A stretch of 64,000 bases of DNA from an uncultured Bacteroidota bacterium (GTDB taxonomy: Bacteria > Bacteroidota > Bacteroidia > 2-12-FULL-35-15), in assembly GCA_903847205.1 (NCBI GenBank), contig CAINDA010000072.1, positions 61,134 through 125,133 on the forward strand. The letters are read 5' to 3'. A program made the translations under genes and the position numbers. Of this stretch, positions 36,879-46,809 are shown in pieces. Position 1 is the first letter of the stretch. Every line of letters begins with the position of its first letter. Under the pieces are notes generated by a model. It had not been told where the DNA came from. It saw only the letters and a program-made list of their open reading frames with translations, and searched no databases.

Positions 36879-38147
36879 ATGAAACGCTTTTTTATAACAT
36901 TTTCTTTTTTAGTTGTATCTGTTTTATCTCAGGCTGCCTATATTCTCATTCCTATGGATCTGAATCAGAAAGACCATTTGAAAGCGTATGGAATTGCTTA
37001 CTGGGTGCTTAAGCACGATGTAGAAGTAGATTGGCTTCTTAACTACCGAGGCGGAAGTTTTATGGTGAAGGATGCAAAAGAAATTGAAAGTGAATGCACC
37101 ATCCGCGGAGTAACATTTGAAGTTATTGCCGATGCAAAATCAACTGCTATTCTTTCGGAAATTGCGGACCCTGAAGTGAATATGGAAACTGTGAAATTGG
37201 AGAAGGCGCCTAAAGTGGCAGTGTATTCTCCTAAAACGAAACAGCCCTGGGATGATGCAGTTACATTGGTTCTTAAGTATGCAGAAATTCCTTATGAAGT
37301 AATTTATGATGAGGAAATTCTGCATGATAAACTTCCTCTTTATGACTGGCTTCATCTCCATCACGAAGATTTTACCGGGCAGTACGGGCGTTTCTGGGCA
37401 ATGTACCGCAATGCTCCGTGGTTTCAGGAGCAGCAGCGTACACTGGAGGCCAGCGCAAAATCCTTAGGCTTCGAAAAAGTATCGCAGATGAAATTAGCTG
37501 TAGCAAAAAAAATACGTGATTTTACGGCAGGCGGCGGCTTTGTATTTGCAATGTGTTCTGCGCCGGATTCGTATGATATTGCTTTGGCTGCAGAAGGACT
37601 TGATATCTGTGAAAATATGTTTGACGGTGATGGCACTACTCCAAACTACAATTCAAAACTCGATTTTTCTAAAACCTTTGCTTTTACTAATTTCACGCTT
37701 AGCACCAATCCTAATGAATACGCCAAATCTAATATTGATACTTATCTTACACGTAAACAAAAACATGGAGTAAAAAGAGAAAATGATTTATTTACTTTAT
37801 TTGAGTTCTCTGCTAAATGGGACGTTATTCCAACCATGCTTTGTCAGAACCATGAGCAAATTATTAAAGGCTTCTGGGGACAGACAGTGGGATTTGATAA
37901 AACATTTATTAAGCCGAATGTATTGATTTTAGGGGAGAACAAAGCCGCTAATGAGGCACGTTATATTCATGGAGAATACGGCAAAGGAACGTTTACATTT
38001 TACAGCGGGCATGATCCGGAAGATTACGAACACCGTGTTGAAGATCCTCCTACTGATTTAAGCCTGCATCCTAATTCTCCGGGCTACCGTTTGATTTTGA
38101 ATAATATTCTTTTTCCTGCCGCAAAAAAGAAAAAACAGAAAACGTAA
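36879..38147 (+). CDS. Exported protein with glutamine amidotransferase-like fold
   Basis: 422 residues with a signal peptide (MKRFFITFSFLVVSVLSQA). Rossmann-like segments PKVAVYSPKTKQPWDD, GGGFVFAMCSAPDSYDIALAAEG (Cys in a nucleophile-elbow-like turn) and FTFYSGHDPEDYEHR, near the end, suggest a class I glutamine amidotransferase-like fold. Relatives in Bacteroidota have been called asparagine synthetase B, but the PurF-type N-terminal cysteine of that enzyme is absent, so I do not adopt the name. It usually follows dnaB in related genomes, as I recall; the two may simply be neighbours. Confidence 0.72.
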   Translation: MKRFFITFSFLVVSVLSQAAYILIPMDLNQKDHLKAYGIAYWVLKHDVEVDWLLNYRGGSFMVKDAKEIESECTIRGVTFEVIADAKSTAILSEIADPEVNMETVKLEKAPKVAVYSPKTKQPWDDAVTLVLKYAEIPYEVIYDEEILHDKLPLYDWLHLHHEDFTGQYGRFWAMYRNAPWFQEQQRTLEASAKSLGFEKVSQMKLAVAKKIRDFTAGGGFVFAMCSAPDSYDIALAAEGLDICENMFDGDGTTPNYNSKLDFSKTFAFTNFTLSTNPNEYAKSNIDTYLTRKQKHGVKRENDLFTLFEFSAKWDVIPTMLCQNHEQIIKGFWGQTVGFDKTFIKPNVLILGENKAANEARYIHGEYGKGTFTFYSGHDPEDYEHRVEDPPTDLSLHPNSPGYRLILNNILFPAAKKKKQKT

Positions 38148-38182
38148 ATTGTTTTTTTATTTCCTTCTTTAGACCTAAAAAA

Positions 38183-38725
38183 TTAATTTTTCAATTCATT
38201 TTTAATTACTTTCAATAAGGCAATGGCATCAGCATCTTCCAGCTGCTTCCCGAATTTTATTTCTTTCTCATTATAATCAAAAGCCAGTTTTTCACCGGCT
38301 GTTGCCCAATAAGAATTATTTAAATTTTCAAAAAAGGAATTTTCTTTTGATTCGATTACGTGAAGGTTTTTTATTAAAGTACTCTCGTATTCCTTTATTT
38401 TACCGCGTCCTGCAGTATCAATTTTGTAAAATAATTTTTTATCATGAATCTTTATTTTTTCCTTCCCGAATTTTCTCCACAAATAAGCATTGAAAATTTT
38501 ATATTCAAAATATACCCAAAAGCCCATCCATACAATAACAGCGGTTTTGGTATCCAGGTCAGTTAGTTTAAAATACTGCCAAAGCACTATCATGCCGCTG
38601 AAAGTCCAGAGGAGAAACCAAATTAATAAATAAGTGTTTTTTCGGTCGTCTGCTAATGAAATAATAACTATGCTTAACTCTTTTTCTTTCCGCGTTAAGC
38701 TTACTCTTTTGCCGATGTGTGTCAT
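38183..38725 (-). CDS. Hypothetical membrane protein with two N-terminal helices
   Basis: 180 residues. Two hydrophobic helices around 31-50 and 61-78 are separated by a short acidic loop (KLTDLDTKTA); the remainder is a soluble beta-rich segment (EKIKIHDKKLFYKIDTAGRGKIKEY) and ends in a helix with charged residues. It resembles bacterial PH-like/YdbT-type membrane proteins in outline, but no motif confirms this. Divergent from the KirBac-like gene. Confidence 0.7.
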   Translation of the reverse strand: MTHIGKRVSLTRKEKELSIVIISLADDRKNTYLLIWFLLWTFSGMIVLWQYFKLTDLDTKTAVIVWMGFWVYFEYKIFNAYLWRKFGKEKIKIHDKKLFYKIDTAGRGKIKEYESTLIKNLHVIESKENSFFENLNNSYWATAGEKLAFDYNEKEIKFGKQLEDADAIALLKVIKNELKN

Positions 38726-38916
38726 TTCAAAATTTTAATTGCAGGGCAAAATTATCAATTAATTCTATATTTGTATTTATTAAATATTGAATGCAGTTAC
38801 TGTGCAGATATGTCTGCACCGGATTTTAGAAAAATAAATTGATTCGAAAAAAAAATCCTGATTTGCAATTTTTAAGAAATGCGGCAATGCCTTTTTAATT
38901 AACTATAAATAAAAAA

Positions 38917-39852
38917 ATGAAAAATAAAACAGAAGATAAAGAACTTGGTTTCGGAAGCAAAACATCTGGACAGAAATCAAGATTAATTAATTCTGATGGA
39001 TCCTTTAACATTCAGCGAGTCGAACAGTCTACCTGGGGTTCGATAAGTTTTTATCATGCATTGATAAAAATGGAATGGATTAAATTTAACATAATTGTAT
39101 TTGTCTATTTTATAGTAATTAATTTATTTTTTGCTATAACCTATTATATTGCTGGAATTGACGGATTGAGAGGAATAGAAGGGACTACCGAAATAGATAA
39201 ATTTTTGGAAGCTTTTTTCTTCAGTACCCAAACGATAAGTACGGTCGGATTTGGGCGTTTAAGTCCGGGAAGTCATTCAGTCAGCCTGATTGCATCCATT
39301 GAATCATTAGTTGGATTGCTTGGTTTTGCCTTGGCAACCGGCTTGCTTTACGGACGATTTTCCCGTCCTAAAACCAACATTATTTTCAGCAAAAAAGCTA
39401 TCATCGCACCGTTTAAAGATTCTTTGGCTTTTCAATTTCGTATTGCAAATAGAATGCGCAACAGCCAGATTAATGATATTGAAGCGCGTGTGACTTTGGC
39501 TAAACTTGAAATAGAAAATGGTGTTCCCGTAAGACGTTTCCGACCAATGGAATTAGAAATAAAAAAAATTATTTTTTTTCCAATGACCTGGACTATTAAT
39601 CATCCAATTGACGAAAACAGTCCTCTTTACGGAATGACCTCAAAAGATTTAGTTGAGGTTGATGCCGAATTTATGATTTTATTAAATGGTTTTGATGATA
39701 CTTTTTCTCAGACAGTGAGTACACGTTTTTCATATACACACGAGGAAGTTATATACGGCGCTAAATTCTCGAGTGTTTTCGGCCAAAATGAAAAAGGTGA
39801 GATAACGCAGGATTTGAATAAGATAAACGATTACGAAATTGTAAAATTGTGA
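38917..39852 (+). CDS. Inward-rectifier type potassium channel, KirBac-like
   Basis: 311 residues: slide helix and outer helix (about 58-80), pore loop with selectivity filter TVGFG at 109-113, inner helix (LIASIESLVGLLGFALATGLLYGRF), then a large cytoplasmic immunoglobulin-like domain (ARVTLAKLEIE, FFPMTWTINHPIDENSPLYGMTSKDL, TFSQTVSTRFSYTHEEVIYGAKF). This is the Kir architecture, with the filter as TVGFG rather than TVGYG, as in many KirBac proteins. Lipid or proton gating is expected from the family. Single gene. Confidence 0.93.
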   Translation: MKNKTEDKELGFGSKTSGQKSRLINSDGSFNIQRVEQSTWGSISFYHALIKMEWIKFNIIVFVYFIVINLFFAITYYIAGIDGLRGIEGTTEIDKFLEAFFFSTQTISTVGFGRLSPGSHSVSLIASIESLVGLLGFALATGLLYGRFSRPKTNIIFSKKAIIAPFKDSLAFQFRIANRMRNSQINDIEARVTLAKLEIENGVPVRRFRPMELEIKKIIFFPMTWTINHPIDENSPLYGMTSKDLVEVDAEFMILLNGFDDTFSQTVSTRFSYTHEEVIYGAKFSSVFGQNEKGEITQDLNKINDYEIVKL

Positions 39853-39977
39853 TTGCAGTTTTAAAAAAATCTAATTTATGAACAGCATAAAATCCTTAAC
39901 AACTAATGGATCTGCATCGGAAAGCCCAGAGTGGAACTCGATAAAAAACATTATATTTGGTTTCAATAAAAAAGTAA

Positions 39978-42764
39978 ATGATGAAAAAACAGTTCACAAT
40001 TTTTATCTGCTGTGTATTATCGCTTTCAGCAGCGGGATACATTGGTTTTGGAAAACACAAAATTAATAAGGACAATACATCTCATAAAATTTCACGCGAA
40101 GGAACAGAGGATGATCCACAGGAGCGTATGCGATGGGAATTAAAACGTTTGGCCGATCCTGCTACAGGCAGAATCCCTGATAATATCCGCCAGAAGGAAT
40201 TAGCTTTTGCTGCTACTCTGCCAAATGATGCCCAGGGAAATGCTTTCGGAGAAAGAGCTGCTTTGAATTTTGCCAGCAGAGGGCCATGGAATGCCGGCGG
40301 ACGAACACGTGCATTTGGTATTGATGTGAGCAATGAAAACAGGCTGTTAGCAGGTTCATGTTCCGGGGGCATGTGGCTTTCCACTGACGGCGGTGCCAAT
40401 TGGAGCATGACTAACACTTTATCTCAATTAAAAAATGCAACATGCTTAGTGCAGGATAAACGTCCAGGACATACGAATGTTTGGTATTACGGCAGCGGAG
40501 AAGCCTATGGTGCCTCCGCCAATGGCGGCAGTGCCTATTATTTGGGCGACGGCTTATTTAAATCAACTGACGGCGGATTAACATGGCTGCCGATTGCATC
40601 AACCGCAGGAGGCGTAGCGCAGACCTTTACACTCGGCTGGCAGTTCGTTTGGGATCTTGCTAACGATGTATCTGCCAATGATACAACCTCAGAAGTGTAT
40701 GCCGCCGTTTATGGGGCTGTTATGAGAACAGCAAACGGAGGAACCACCTGGACGACTGCAATAGGCGGAAATTCATATTACACCGACGTTGCAGTTACAA
40801 CTACAGGCGTTGTTTACGCGTCATTAAGTGATGACGGAACCTCGAAAGGTTTATGGCGTTCAACAAACGGAACTTCATTTACCAAAATTACGCCACTTAA
40901 TTTCCCGACAGCATATAATCGAATTACAATGGGAATAAATCCTTCGAATGAAAATGAAGTTTATTTTTTAGCTAATACTCCCGGCTTTGGTAAAGTAACA
41001 TACAATTATTTAGGCGAAGCCGAATGGAACAGTTTCTGGAAATATACTTATTTATCTGGTAACGGCGACAGTGCCGGAGGCTCATGGCAGGATCTGTCAA
41101 TCAACCTCCCTGCAACTGGAGGCACTTTTGATAAATGGACGGTTCAGGGTTCGTATGATATGCTTGTGCGTGTAAAACCAGGCAGTCCGAACACCGTGTT
41201 TATCGGCGGAACTAATTTGTACCGCTCCACCACCGGTTTTCAGGATTCTATCCACACAGCATTTATCGGCGGTTATGAGCATGGAGCTGAATTGCCTGTT
41301 GTTAACTCTTATGCCAATCATCATTCAGATCAGCACTGTCTTGAATTTTTACCTTCCAATCCTGATATAATGTTAAGCGCGAACGACGGCGGTGTTTTTA
41401 AAACACTTGATAATACCGCTGCTACGGTTGCCTGGCAGACTCTGGATAACGGTTATTTAACAACAATGTTTTATACGGCAGCGGTTGATCACGCAAGTCC
41501 TGGAAACAATATAATTGTTGCCGGAGCTCAGGATAACGGCACATGGTACACTAATAACACAACCCAAACATCGCCATGGCTGCATGCCTGGGGCGGCGAC
41601 GGCTCCTATTGCGCTATTGCGGATAACCAGGCATTTTATTATTTCTCCATCCAAAATGGAAAAATGGCGAAAGTTACTTTGGACGGAAACGGTAATAAAA
41701 CCGGCTTTGCCCGCATCGATCCTATCGGATTGAAGAATACTCAATTTATAAATCCGTTTGTGCTTGATCCCAATAATAACAGCCTGATGTACCTTGCCGG
41801 AGGAAAATATTTATGGCGTAACAATGATTTGTCGGGCATACCATTAGCCGGCAACTGGGATTCTATCAGTACAAACTGGGTGCAGTTCCCTGATTCAGTG
41901 CCTGCAGCTGGGTCTTTTATAACTGCTGTTACTGCGTGTAAAACACCTCTTAACAGAATTTATTACGGTACAGATAAAAAGAAAGTTTACCGTATTGATA
42001 ATGCTAATACCGGCACTCCCACACCAGTTGATATAACTTCAACCACATCCAATGTTATATTCCCGTCAAACGGATATGTGAGTTGTATTGCAACAGACCC
42101 TACAGATGGAAATAAGGCTTTTGTTGTTTTTTCGAATTACAGTGTGTTCAGTATTTTTTACACTGCAGACGGCGGCACAACATGGAGCAGGCAGGGCGGT
42201 AATATTGATGCTTCCAACAGCGCGCCTTCAATACGCTGGATAAGTATTCTGCCTGTTGCCGACGGAAAAGTTTATTTAGCTGCAACAAGCACCGGCCTTT
42301 ATGCCACTGACAGCTTAAAAGGTATTAATACTGTCTGGGTGCAGCAGGGGACAAATACAATCGGCAATTCAGTTTGCGACATGATTGAAACACGTGTTTC
42401 CGACGGGCTGGTTGTAATAGCAACACATTCAAATGGTATTTTTTCTACAAACATTACAAGCGTGAATGATATTACAACTATTGCGGATATTGCAGCTGCT
42501 AAAACAGATTTACAGTTAATCAATTATCCGAACCCGGTAGTACAGACAAGCACTATTGAATTTACATTGAATAAAAAATTAAATATCAATTTACAGGTTT
42601 GGGACGAATGTGGCAGATTGATTGAAACCCTTGCTAATGAAACAATGCAGGAAGGGAAACATACTGTATTATTCGACAAGAAAAATCTGCATGCTGGGAT
42701 TTATTATTATTCCTTAACTGCAGGAACCAAAAGGAAAACAAATAAAATGATAATTATTAAATAG
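39978..42764 (+). CDS. T9SS-secreted BNR/sortilin-like beta-propeller protein
   Basis: 928 residues. Signal peptide (MMKKQFTIFICCVLSLSAAG), then repeated blades with Asp-box-like sequence (STDGGANWS, STDGGLTWLP, TADGGTTWSR) that build a multi-bladed propeller of the VPS10/sortilin or sialidase-like kind, and a C-terminal type A sorting domain starting at LINYPNPVVQTSTIEFTL and ending KTNKMIIIK. It should be exported by T9SS. Catalytic sialidase residues are not evident, so binding or structural function is as likely as hydrolysis. The ATG at 39978 is doubled (39981). Confidence 0.88.
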   Translation: MMKKQFTIFICCVLSLSAAGYIGFGKHKINKDNTSHKISREGTEDDPQERMRWELKRLADPATGRIPDNIRQKELAFAATLPNDAQGNAFGERAALNFASRGPWNAGGRTRAFGIDVSNENRLLAGSCSGGMWLSTDGGANWSMTNTLSQLKNATCLVQDKRPGHTNVWYYGSGEAYGASANGGSAYYLGDGLFKSTDGGLTWLPIASTAGGVAQTFTLGWQFVWDLANDVSANDTTSEVYAAVYGAVMRTANGGTTWTTAIGGNSYYTDVAVTTTGVVYASLSDDGTSKGLWRSTNGTSFTKITPLNFPTAYNRITMGINPSNENEVYFLANTPGFGKVTYNYLGEAEWNSFWKYTYLSGNGDSAGGSWQDLSINLPATGGTFDKWTVQGSYDMLVRVKPGSPNTVFIGGTNLYRSTTGFQDSIHTAFIGGYEHGAELPVVNSYANHHSDQHCLEFLPSNPDIMLSANDGGVFKTLDNTAATVAWQTLDNGYLTTMFYTAAVDHASPGNNIIVAGAQDNGTWYTNNTTQTSPWLHAWGGDGSYCAIADNQAFYYFSIQNGKMAKVTLDGNGNKTGFARIDPIGLKNTQFINPFVLDPNNNSLMYLAGGKYLWRNNDLSGIPLAGNWDSISTNWVQFPDSVPAAGSFITAVTACKTPLNRIYYGTDKKKVYRIDNANTGTPTPVDITSTTSNVIFPSNGYVSCIATDPTDGNKAFVVFSNYSVFSIFYTADGGTTWSRQGGNIDASNSAPSIRWISILPVADGKVYLAATSTGLYATDSLKGINTVWVQQGTNTIGNSVCDMIETRVSDGLVVIATHSNGIFSTNITSVNDITTIADIAAAKTDLQLINYPNPVVQTSTIEFTLNKKLNINLQVWDECGRLIETLANETMQEGKHTVLFDKKNLHAGIYYYSLTAGTKRKTNKMIIIK

Positions 42765-42832
42765 GGCATAAGCCATCAGTCATTAGTTCGTTTTCAAATT
42801 TATACATTAACAGAACAGCACATTATTAAATT

Positions 42833-43432
42833 ATGCTTCATTCCATTTTCGGCAGCTTTGATTATTACAGCTGGATTATTCTTCCAATAATTATTTTTTG
42901 TTCACGTGTATGCGATGTTAGTTTAGGCACTCTAAGGCATGTATTTATTTCGAAAGGCTTTCGTAAAATTGTGCCTGTATTGGGCTTTTTTGAAGTGCTT
43001 ATCTGGATAATTGTTGTTGCACAGGTAATGAAAAATTTAAATAATGTTGCATGTTATCTGGCCTACGCCGGCGGTTTTGCTACCGGCACGTATGTGGGGT
43101 TGATGATTGAGGAGCGTCTGGCTTTAGGCCTGCAGGTAATCCGTATCATCACCAATCAAAATTGCGACAACCTGCTGGAGGCGCTGAAGCTGAATAATCA
43201 CGGGGTAACATTAGTTGACGCAAATGGTGCGGTCGGCCCCGTTAAAATGATTTTTACAATTATCAAGCGTAAAAATGTGCAGGACGTTGTTGTTTTAGTC
43301 CGCCAGTTTAACCCAACAGCTTTTTATTCAATTGAAGATATTAAAGATATAAGCCAAGGAGTATTTACTTCAAAAACAACTAATAAATTTGCTTCCATCA
43401 GAAGCATGTTTCCTTTGCGGAAAGGGAACTAA
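42833..43432 (+). CDS. UPF0316/DUF2179 membrane protein
   Basis: 199 residues with three N-terminal hydrophobic helices and the conserved block FCSRVCDVSLGTLRHVFISKGFRKIVPVLGFFEVLIWI, diagnostic of UPF0316 (DUF5698 plus DUF2179). The C-terminal half is a soluble ferredoxin-like DUF2179 domain (VDANGAVGPVKMIFTIIKRKNVQDV), also found in YitT-type proteins. Function is unknown. Length is typical. Confidence 0.92.
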   Translation: MLHSIFGSFDYYSWIILPIIIFCSRVCDVSLGTLRHVFISKGFRKIVPVLGFFEVLIWIIVVAQVMKNLNNVACYLAYAGGFATGTYVGLMIEERLALGLQVIRIITNQNCDNLLEALKLNNHGVTLVDANGAVGPVKMIFTIIKRKNVQDVVVLVRQFNPTAFYSIEDIKDISQGVFTSKTTNKFASIRSMFPLRKGN

Positions 43433-43520
43433 ATTATTTGATCCTGAAACAATCAAAAAAAAAGCTAACTATTTTTTTTTATTTTCGTTATCTCAAAAGC
43501 AAAACCTTAAACCCCATAAT

Positions 43521-44378
43521 ATGCAAACTGCCAGTCTTACAAAATATTTATTTACAGCAGCTGTAATAAGTTTAATTATTATTTCCTGTAAAAAAAAGGA
43601 AAATCCTGCTCCGGTCACAACTGCTGATATTGCCGCTGCTACTCACAATCAGAGGGCAGAAGCGATTTTTAACGATGTATGCAGTATTTCAGATCAGGCT
43701 GCTGGAGGTATTTTAACTTCATATATGCAGCAGCATGATAACAACGGTGAAAATAGGGGAGTACTTAGTTCCTGCGCAAGTATTATAGTTGACGAGACTA
43801 TTTCTCCTCATAAAATTACTGTTAGTTTCGGTTCAAGTGGTTCATGCATATGCGCTGATGGCCGTAAACGAGTTGGAGAGATTTACATTTCATATAATGG
43901 ATCTTACCATGATCATTTATCTCCTCATTCAATTACTTTTTATCATTATGCTGTAAATGATTTTCAGATTACTGGAACTGTTTCTGTTACCAATAACGGC
44001 TATAACATCGACGGACATTTGACTTTTTCTCAATCTGTAAATGCCCAGATTACAAGTCCGGGCGGTGCAGAAATTATCACATGGAATTCGAACCATACCC
44101 GTGAGTGGATTCAGGGTGAAGCTACTCCAGGAGTAAATGATGATGTTTATTTAATCACAGGAAGTACAACCGGAATAGATGCGGCAGGTAATTCATTTAC
44201 TTCTACCATAGTAAACCCTTTGAGAAAAGCCGTTAACTGCGCCTGGATTGAGAGCGGGGTTTTACAAATGACTTCAGCTGACGGTTCAAGCCGTTCAATT
44301 AATTATGGAAACGGCGACTGTGATGACAAAGCAGTTATTTCCTCCGGCGGAAGCCTTTACAATTTTACGCTGCAATAA
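43521..44378 (+). CDS. Hypothetical lipoprotein
   Basis: 285 residues from the ATG at 43521, which gives a proper lipoprotein signal (MQTASLTKYLF, lipobox LIIISC then KKKENPAP). The upstream in-frame ATG at 43389 would overlap the UPF0316 gene and add 44 residues lacking a signal, so it is rejected. The mature part is beta-rich with ITVSFGSSGSCICADGRKRVGEIYISYNGSY and GDCDDKAVISSGG; cysteines in CICADGRKR and GDCDD may pair. I recognise no family. A strong terminator follows. Confidence 0.78.
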   Translation: MQTASLTKYLFTAAVISLIIISCKKKENPAPVTTADIAAATHNQRAEAIFNDVCSISDQAAGGILTSYMQQHDNNGENRGVLSSCASIIVDETISPHKITVSFGSSGSCICADGRKRVGEIYISYNGSYHDHLSPHSITFYHYAVNDFQITGTVSVTNNGYNIDGHLTFSQSVNAQITSPGGAEIITWNSNHTREWIQGEATPGVNDDVYLITGSTTGIDAAGNSFTSTIVNPLRKAVNCAWIESGVLQMTSADGSSRSINYGNGDCDDKAVISSGGSLYNFTLQ

Positions 44379-44385
44379 TTAATTT

Positions 44386-44434
44386 AAAACCCGCCCGAAC
44401 AACTGATTTCCTTTCAATTGTTCGGGCGGGTTTT
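44386..44434. terminator. Bidirectional terminator between convergent genes
   Basis: A 17-bp perfect stem (AAAACCCGCCCGAACAA and its complement) around a 15-nt loop between the lipoprotein gene ending at 44378 and the prolyl oligopeptidase gene ending at 44455 on the opposite strand. Its A and T ends let it act in both directions. Confidence 0.92.
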
Positions 44435-44454
44435 AAAATTGCCGTATCAGCACA

Positions 44455-46578
44455 TTAATACTTCATTCCTAGATTAAAAAATACAAAGCTCCAGATATCA
44501 CTGAATTCATCAATTTGTTTAGATGTCGGCTTTCCGGCACCATGTCCGGCATTGGTATCTATCCGTACAAGTACAGGATTGCTGCCTTTTTGTTTTTCCT
44601 GCAGCGTTGCAATAAATTTAAATGAATGGGCAGGAACTACTCTGTCGTCGTGATCACCTGTTGTTACAAGACTTGCAGGATATTCAGTTTCTTTAACATT
44701 GTGCAGCGGCGAATATTTTATCAGGCAGTTGAAATCTTTTAAACTGTCGGAAGTGCCGTAATCACTGGCCCAAGCCCAGCCAATAGTAAATTTATGATAG
44801 CGCAGCATATCCAATACACCTACCGTTGGGATTGCAACTTTCGCTAAATCTGGGCGCTGTGTCATTACAGCTCCTATTAATAAACCTCCGTTAGAACGCC
44901 CGTTAATAGCAAGTTTTGCAGATGATGTGTACTTTTCTTTAATTAGATATTCTGCTGCTGCAATAAAATCATCAAACACATTCTGCTTCAAACATTTGAT
45001 GCCGGCTTTGTGCCAGTCTTCCCCGTAGTCGCCTCCTCCGCGTAATCCTGGAATGGCATAGATACCGCCGTTCTCTAAAAACACAGCGCGGTCAATTTTA
45101 AATTCTGGGGAGTAGTATGAGTTGAATCCGCCGTAGCCGAATAAAAAGCAGGGGTTGCTGCCATCCAATACAATTCCTTTTTTGCAGGTGATAAACATCG
45201 GAATTTTTGTTCCGTCCTTGCTTGGATAAAATATCTGTTTGGTTTCGTAGTCATCCGATTTAAAATCGATGCTGGATTTAAACCAAACATCCATTTTATT
45301 ATTCAGGATATTGTATTTATAAATAATAGGAGGCGCTGTAAAAGTGTTGTAGGAGAAGAAAGCAAGACTGTCGTGTTTGTCGCTGTCAAGGGCATCTACT
45401 TTGCAGAGTCCGGGAAGCTGAATCTCATTTTCTTTTTTGCCGTTCATATCATAAACATATAAACGGGTAGTAACATCTTTTAAATATTTGGCAATTAATT
45501 TACCGTTGCATACTGCTGCGTTTTCTAATAAATCATTTGTTTCAGGAATAATTTTTTTCCAGTTTGCGTATTCGGGTTTATCATTAATATTTATTTCTAA
45601 CAGCTGATATTTGGGAGCATTTTTATCAGTGATAACAAAAAGGTTGTTACCTTCATTATCAATTACATTATAATTGTTGTCGAAATTATTTACCAGGGTA
45701 ATAAATGCAGCATTGGGCTTGTCTAATTCTTTTACAGCAAGCGTTGTTCCGGAGGTTGATTCAGAGCCGTATATCAATAATAATTTTTGATCTTCAGTTG
45801 TTTTTGCAGAATAATTCCGCAATGGAAAATTTTTATCCTCGTAGATCAATTGATCTTTTGCCTGTGCATCACCTACTTTGTGATAATACACTTTGTGATA
45901 TTCATTTTTGTTAGACAGTGCGCTTTTCCCTTCTTTCGGGGCACCGTAAGCGCTGTAATAAAAGCCGTCGCCTTTCCAGCCGATATCAGAAAATTTTACC
46001 CATTTAATTTCGTCAGAAGTTTTTTTGCCGCTTTCAATTTCCATAACATAAATCTCGCTCCAGTCGCTCCCTGCGCGGTTGATGCTGTAGACTAAATATT
46101 TTGCATCCTTGCTCACCGAAAGTATATCAAGTGATACTGTTCCGTCAGCGGCCAGTGTGTTTGGGTCTAATAAAATTTTGGGCGTTCCGTTTAAACCTTC
46201 CTGAACATACAATACGCTTTGGTTTTGAATGCCGTCGTTTTTATAGAAAAAATAATATTTGCCTTTTTTGAAAGGGGCAGAGCGCTTTTCATAATTCCAG
46301 ATTTTTGTCAGACGTTCTTTTATTTTATTCCTAAAAGGGATTTTTGATAAATAATCGAATGTAACTGCATTCTGAGCTTTCACCCATTCGCCCGTTTCGG
46401 CCGATTTATCATCTTCCAGCCAGCGGTAGGGATCAGGTATTTTTGTTCCGAAATAAGTATCAACAGTATCCGTTTTGCGCGTTGCAGGATATTTTAGTGC
46501 CGACTGTTCATTTTTGTTACCGTTGCTGCATGCTGCCAAAACAGAAAGTACAATCATGGGGAATAATTTTTTAAACAT
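44455..46578 (-). CDS. Prolyl oligopeptidase family (S9A) lipoprotein
   Basis: 707 residues from the ATG at 46578, which yields a lipoprotein signal (MFKKLFPMIVLSVLAACSNG). A TTG 24 nt upstream is also in frame but would bury the signal. The N-terminal propeller (DPYRWLEDDKSAETGEWVKAQN) and the C-terminal alpha/beta hydrolase with Ser in NGRSNGG, Asp in DHDDRVVP and His679 in NAGHGAG form a complete catalytic triad. It should cut short proline-containing peptides in the periplasm or outer envelope. Confidence 0.93.
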   Translation of the reverse strand: MFKKLFPMIVLSVLAACSNGNKNEQSALKYPATRKTDTVDTYFGTKIPDPYRWLEDDKSAETGEWVKAQNAVTFDYLSKIPFRNKIKERLTKIWNYEKRSAPFKKGKYYFFYKNDGIQNQSVLYVQEGLNGTPKILLDPNTLAADGTVSLDILSVSKDAKYLVYSINRAGSDWSEIYVMEIESGKKTSDEIKWVKFSDIGWKGDGFYYSAYGAPKEGKSALSNKNEYHKVYYHKVGDAQAKDQLIYEDKNFPLRNYSAKTTEDQKLLLIYGSESTSGTTLAVKELDKPNAAFITLVNNFDNNYNVIDNEGNNLFVITDKNAPKYQLLEININDKPEYANWKKIIPETNDLLENAAVCNGKLIAKYLKDVTTRLYVYDMNGKKENEIQLPGLCKVDALDSDKHDSLAFFSYNTFTAPPIIYKYNILNNKMDVWFKSSIDFKSDDYETKQIFYPSKDGTKIPMFITCKKGIVLDGSNPCFLFGYGGFNSYYSPEFKIDRAVFLENGGIYAIPGLRGGGDYGEDWHKAGIKCLKQNVFDDFIAAAEYLIKEKYTSSAKLAINGRSNGGLLIGAVMTQRPDLAKVAIPTVGVLDMLRYHKFTIGWAWASDYGTSDSLKDFNCLIKYSPLHNVKETEYPASLVTTGDHDDRVVPAHSFKFIATLQEKQKGSNPVLVRIDTNAGHGAGKPTSKQIDEFSDIWSFVFFNLGMKY

Positions 46579-46809
46579 CTTTTTTAAATTTTGAAAGCTC
46601 AAAAATAGATAAATTAATGAGATTGATTTGGGAATGAATGAAATGAGAATATAAAAAATTAATTCAATTTAAAGAGACGTGGCAGGCTGCTTAGTTTCTT
46701 ATTTAATTTATATTTGCGCTGGAGACTTGAAACTTAATGAAATAAAATTATGATTTTAATTCTCTTTTGTTTTTTAATATATGAATAATACCAAAAAGAA
46801 CATCAGCCA

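Noticed and set aside
36710..37012. 100-codon frame overlapping the start of the exported amidotransferase-like gene
   Set aside because: Its second half is the real gene's signal peptide region read in another frame.
36879..38147. Asparagine synthetase B
   Set aside because: The N-terminal nucleophilic cysteine and synthetase domain are missing, and a signal peptide is present.
39878..40066. 62-codon frame before the propeller gene
   Set aside because: Overlaps the signal peptide codons of the 928-aa T9SS protein in another frame; no family resemblance.
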